DNA from: Duganella sp. Root1480D1
GTDB taxonomy: Bacteria > Pseudomonadota > Gammaproteobacteria > Burkholderiales > Burkholderiaceae_D
Assembly: GCF_001427305.1 (NCBI RefSeq)
Contig: NZ_LMFZ01000003.1
Location: 175,836-239,835, forward strand
Length of the DNA stretch: 64,000 nt
Direction of reading: 5' to 3'
In this document: positions 63,014-64,000 of the stretch, one piece after another
How positions within the stretch are numbered: position 1 is the first letter of the stretch
How the letters are laid out: the number at the start of each line of letters is the position of its first letter
Translations under genes and position numbers: made by a program
The notes under the pieces: model-generated
Database searches by the model: none
Told to the model about the DNA's origin: nothing
What the model saw: the letters and a program-made list of their open reading frames with translations, nothing else

Positions 63014-63397
63014 ATGGATTTTCATCGAGCGATACGGACTACTAAAATGGCTTTCGTGATGTTCGCTTTGCTGGTCGCGAGTGGCGGAGCAAATGCCACT
63101 GACTTTGTGCAAACGGGGCTCACTCTCCTGAAGATAAGAGCGGTTGGTGACTATCAAGGAACAGTGTATGACAACACTATCGAGCTTTGGTTCTCAGCAC
63201 CATTGAACTGGCCCGCCGGATCTAGTTGTGCATCGGCTGCCGCCCCACGCGTATATATAGACGCAAAGAACAAGCAATTGGTAGCTGCAGCATATCTGGC
63301 CTTAGCAACAGGCAAAAAGGTTGACATCAATGTCGACGACACGCTGCCGATTCGGGCAGGATCGTGCGAAGTGTCATATCTCGACATTTCTGCTTAG
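63014..63397 (+). CDS. Secreted protein of unknown function, lower GC
   Basis: 127 aa with a signal peptide (FVMFALLVASGGANA) and two cysteines in the mature part (Cys in GSSCASAAAP and RAGSCEVSY), which could form a disulfide. GAAAGGGGAATGA precedes the ATG at 63014. Codon use looks less GC-rich than the neighbours, suggesting late acquisition or a poorly expressed gene. No family recognised. Follows the efflux operon but has its own upstream region after the terminator. Confidence 0.6.
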   Translation: MDFHRAIRTTKMAFVMFALLVASGGANATDFVQTGLTLLKIRAVGDYQGTVYDNTIELWFSAPLNWPAGSSCASAAAPRVYIDAKNKQLVAAAYLALATGKKVDINVDDTLPIRAGSCEVSYLDISA

Positions 63398-63648
63398 CTT
63401 TTTTGTAGCGAGGAGCCGATAGTCGCGGCCAGTCTCGTCGTTCACCTGTGGGGCAAGGTGCGCTGATGAAGGGGGCGCTGTTTCGTTCCCTGAGCGGCGA
63501 ATCGCTCCGCACTTGCGGCACCCGCATTTTCGCCCGCTGGCAGTGATCTAATAATGCCTGCCTCCTGGTCATAGAAAAAATAGCTGGCCGTATTTCACTC
63601 TGCACCGGCAACGTATAATCACGCGTTTTGGCTCGCGCTCCTGATCAA

Positions 63649-63921
63649 ATGCCCTTCCTTCACAAGGTGACGCTTTCACTGCTCACCATCTTCCTCGTCG
63701 TCTGGTCCTATCTGGCCTTCTACCCGGAGCCGGCACTGAATACGCAAGCGCTTGGCCCCGAAGCAAAAGCATTCGTCAGCCAGTCACTGAAAGATTTCTG
63801 CACAGGCCTGTATACCGACGGCGTTTGTCCGAAGGTCTCGATCGCCAGCAAGCAACGGTGGGTAGCCAGCACGTATCTCGGTGTAAAGTGGACCCATCAG
63901 TCAAGACACTTTGCCGCTTAG
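63649..63921 (+). CDS. Small protein with N-terminal membrane segment
   Basis: 90 aa from the ATG at 63649; a TTG at 63628 is in frame. Hydrophobic N-terminus (VTLSLLTIFLVVWSYLAFY) and a polar C-terminus with two Cys (DFCTGLYTDGVCPK). No clear ribosome binding site. Function unknown. Confidence 0.45.
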   Translation: MPFLHKVTLSLLTIFLVVWSYLAFYPEPALNTQALGPEAKAFVSQSLKDFCTGLYTDGVCPKVSIASKQRWVASTYLGVKWTHQSRHFAA

Positions 63922-63955
63922 TTTAAGCTGTGCCCATTTCCAATTCCACAGCTGC

Positions 63956-64000
63956 ATGGCGCTGCCCCGTAATTCCTGCATTTTTCTGCTCGCCGTCATC
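63956..64000 (+). CDS. Possible start of a further gene, cut by the window
   Basis: The ATG at 63956 opens an uninterrupted frame to the window end, beginning MALPRNSCIFLLAVI, which could be a signal peptide. Only 15 codons are visible, with no clear ribosome binding site. Confidence 0.25.
   Translation, partial: MALPRNSCIFLLAVI

Overview
The window is about 62-65% GC bacterial chromosome with short intergenic gaps and many stop-start overlaps. I infer a member of the Oxalobacteraceae (Massilia, Duganella, Janthinobacterium or a close relative) from the tRNA-Arg sequence, the Burkholderiales-style NsrR/NnrS/Hmp set, the DadA/Lrp pair and the density of PAS/REC/GGDEF signalling proteins. This rests on general resemblance, not a database search. 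I see no prophage, IS element, integrase or CRISPR array.

Layout. 0-2 kb: the 3' end of a nitrate/sulfonate/taurine-type ABC importer and a glutathione S-transferase. 1.9-7.7 kb: a trans-4-hydroxy-L-proline catabolic operon (epimerase, three-part D-hydroxyproline dehydrogenase, pyrroline-hydroxycarboxylate deaminase), divergent from a PAS-AraC regulator. 7.7-13.5 kb: mixed housekeeping genes (DUF1275, universal stress protein, DoxX, a hemerythrin with a changed iron ligand, a secreted Cys protein, a MocR regulator, an SDR, a Nudix hydrolase). 13.7-18.7 kb: a barrel-like outer membrane protein, a periplasmic binding protein and a dCACHE-PAS-GGDEF-EAL protein in one operon, then a nitrobindin-like beta-barrel protein.

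18.8-25.9 kb is the most striking region. A six-gene minus-strand operon starts with nnrS and continues with a cbb3-like heme-copper oxidase (ccoN, ccoO, a monoheme cytochrome c), a SCO copper protein and a membrane protein, all within 1-2 nt or overlapping. It is divergent from nsrR, which is followed by hmp. I find NsrR-like 11-1-11 inverted repeats in the nnrS-nsrR gap and before hmp. The oxidase therefore looks like part of a nitric-oxide response. Its subunit I also has a Gln where cbb3 enzymes normally have Glu, and a CcoS-like N-terminal extension.

25.9-35.5 kb: two integral membrane proteins (DUF4401/GDYXXLXY and DUF2157), an HDOD protein, a long perfect 30-bp inverted repeat, dadA divergent from lrp, a membrane protein of unknown function with a dynamin-like hairpin layout, a His-rich secreted protein, an NDH-2 and a small lipoprotein. 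35.5-43.7 kb is almost entirely signal transduction (sensor-less histidine kinase, two hybrid kinases, a REC-GGDEF cyclase, a PAS-REC protein) plus a hemerythrin and a helix-hairpin-helix protein. 44.0-44.4 kb holds three identical tRNA-Arg(ACG) genes.

44.5-56 kb: a DUF3016 protein, an L-lactate dehydrogenase-type flavoenzyme, LysR regulators, and a response regulator - YaiO barrel - HEAT-repeat - processive GT2 glycosyltransferase operon. This converges within 1 nt on a LysR - D-2-hydroxyacid dehydrogenase - sensor kinase operon. 56-63 kb: a small membrane protein and a catalytically dead-looking alpha/beta hydrolase precede a complete tripartite RND efflux operon ended by a strong terminator. 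The right end has two small orphan proteins and perhaps the first codons of another gene.
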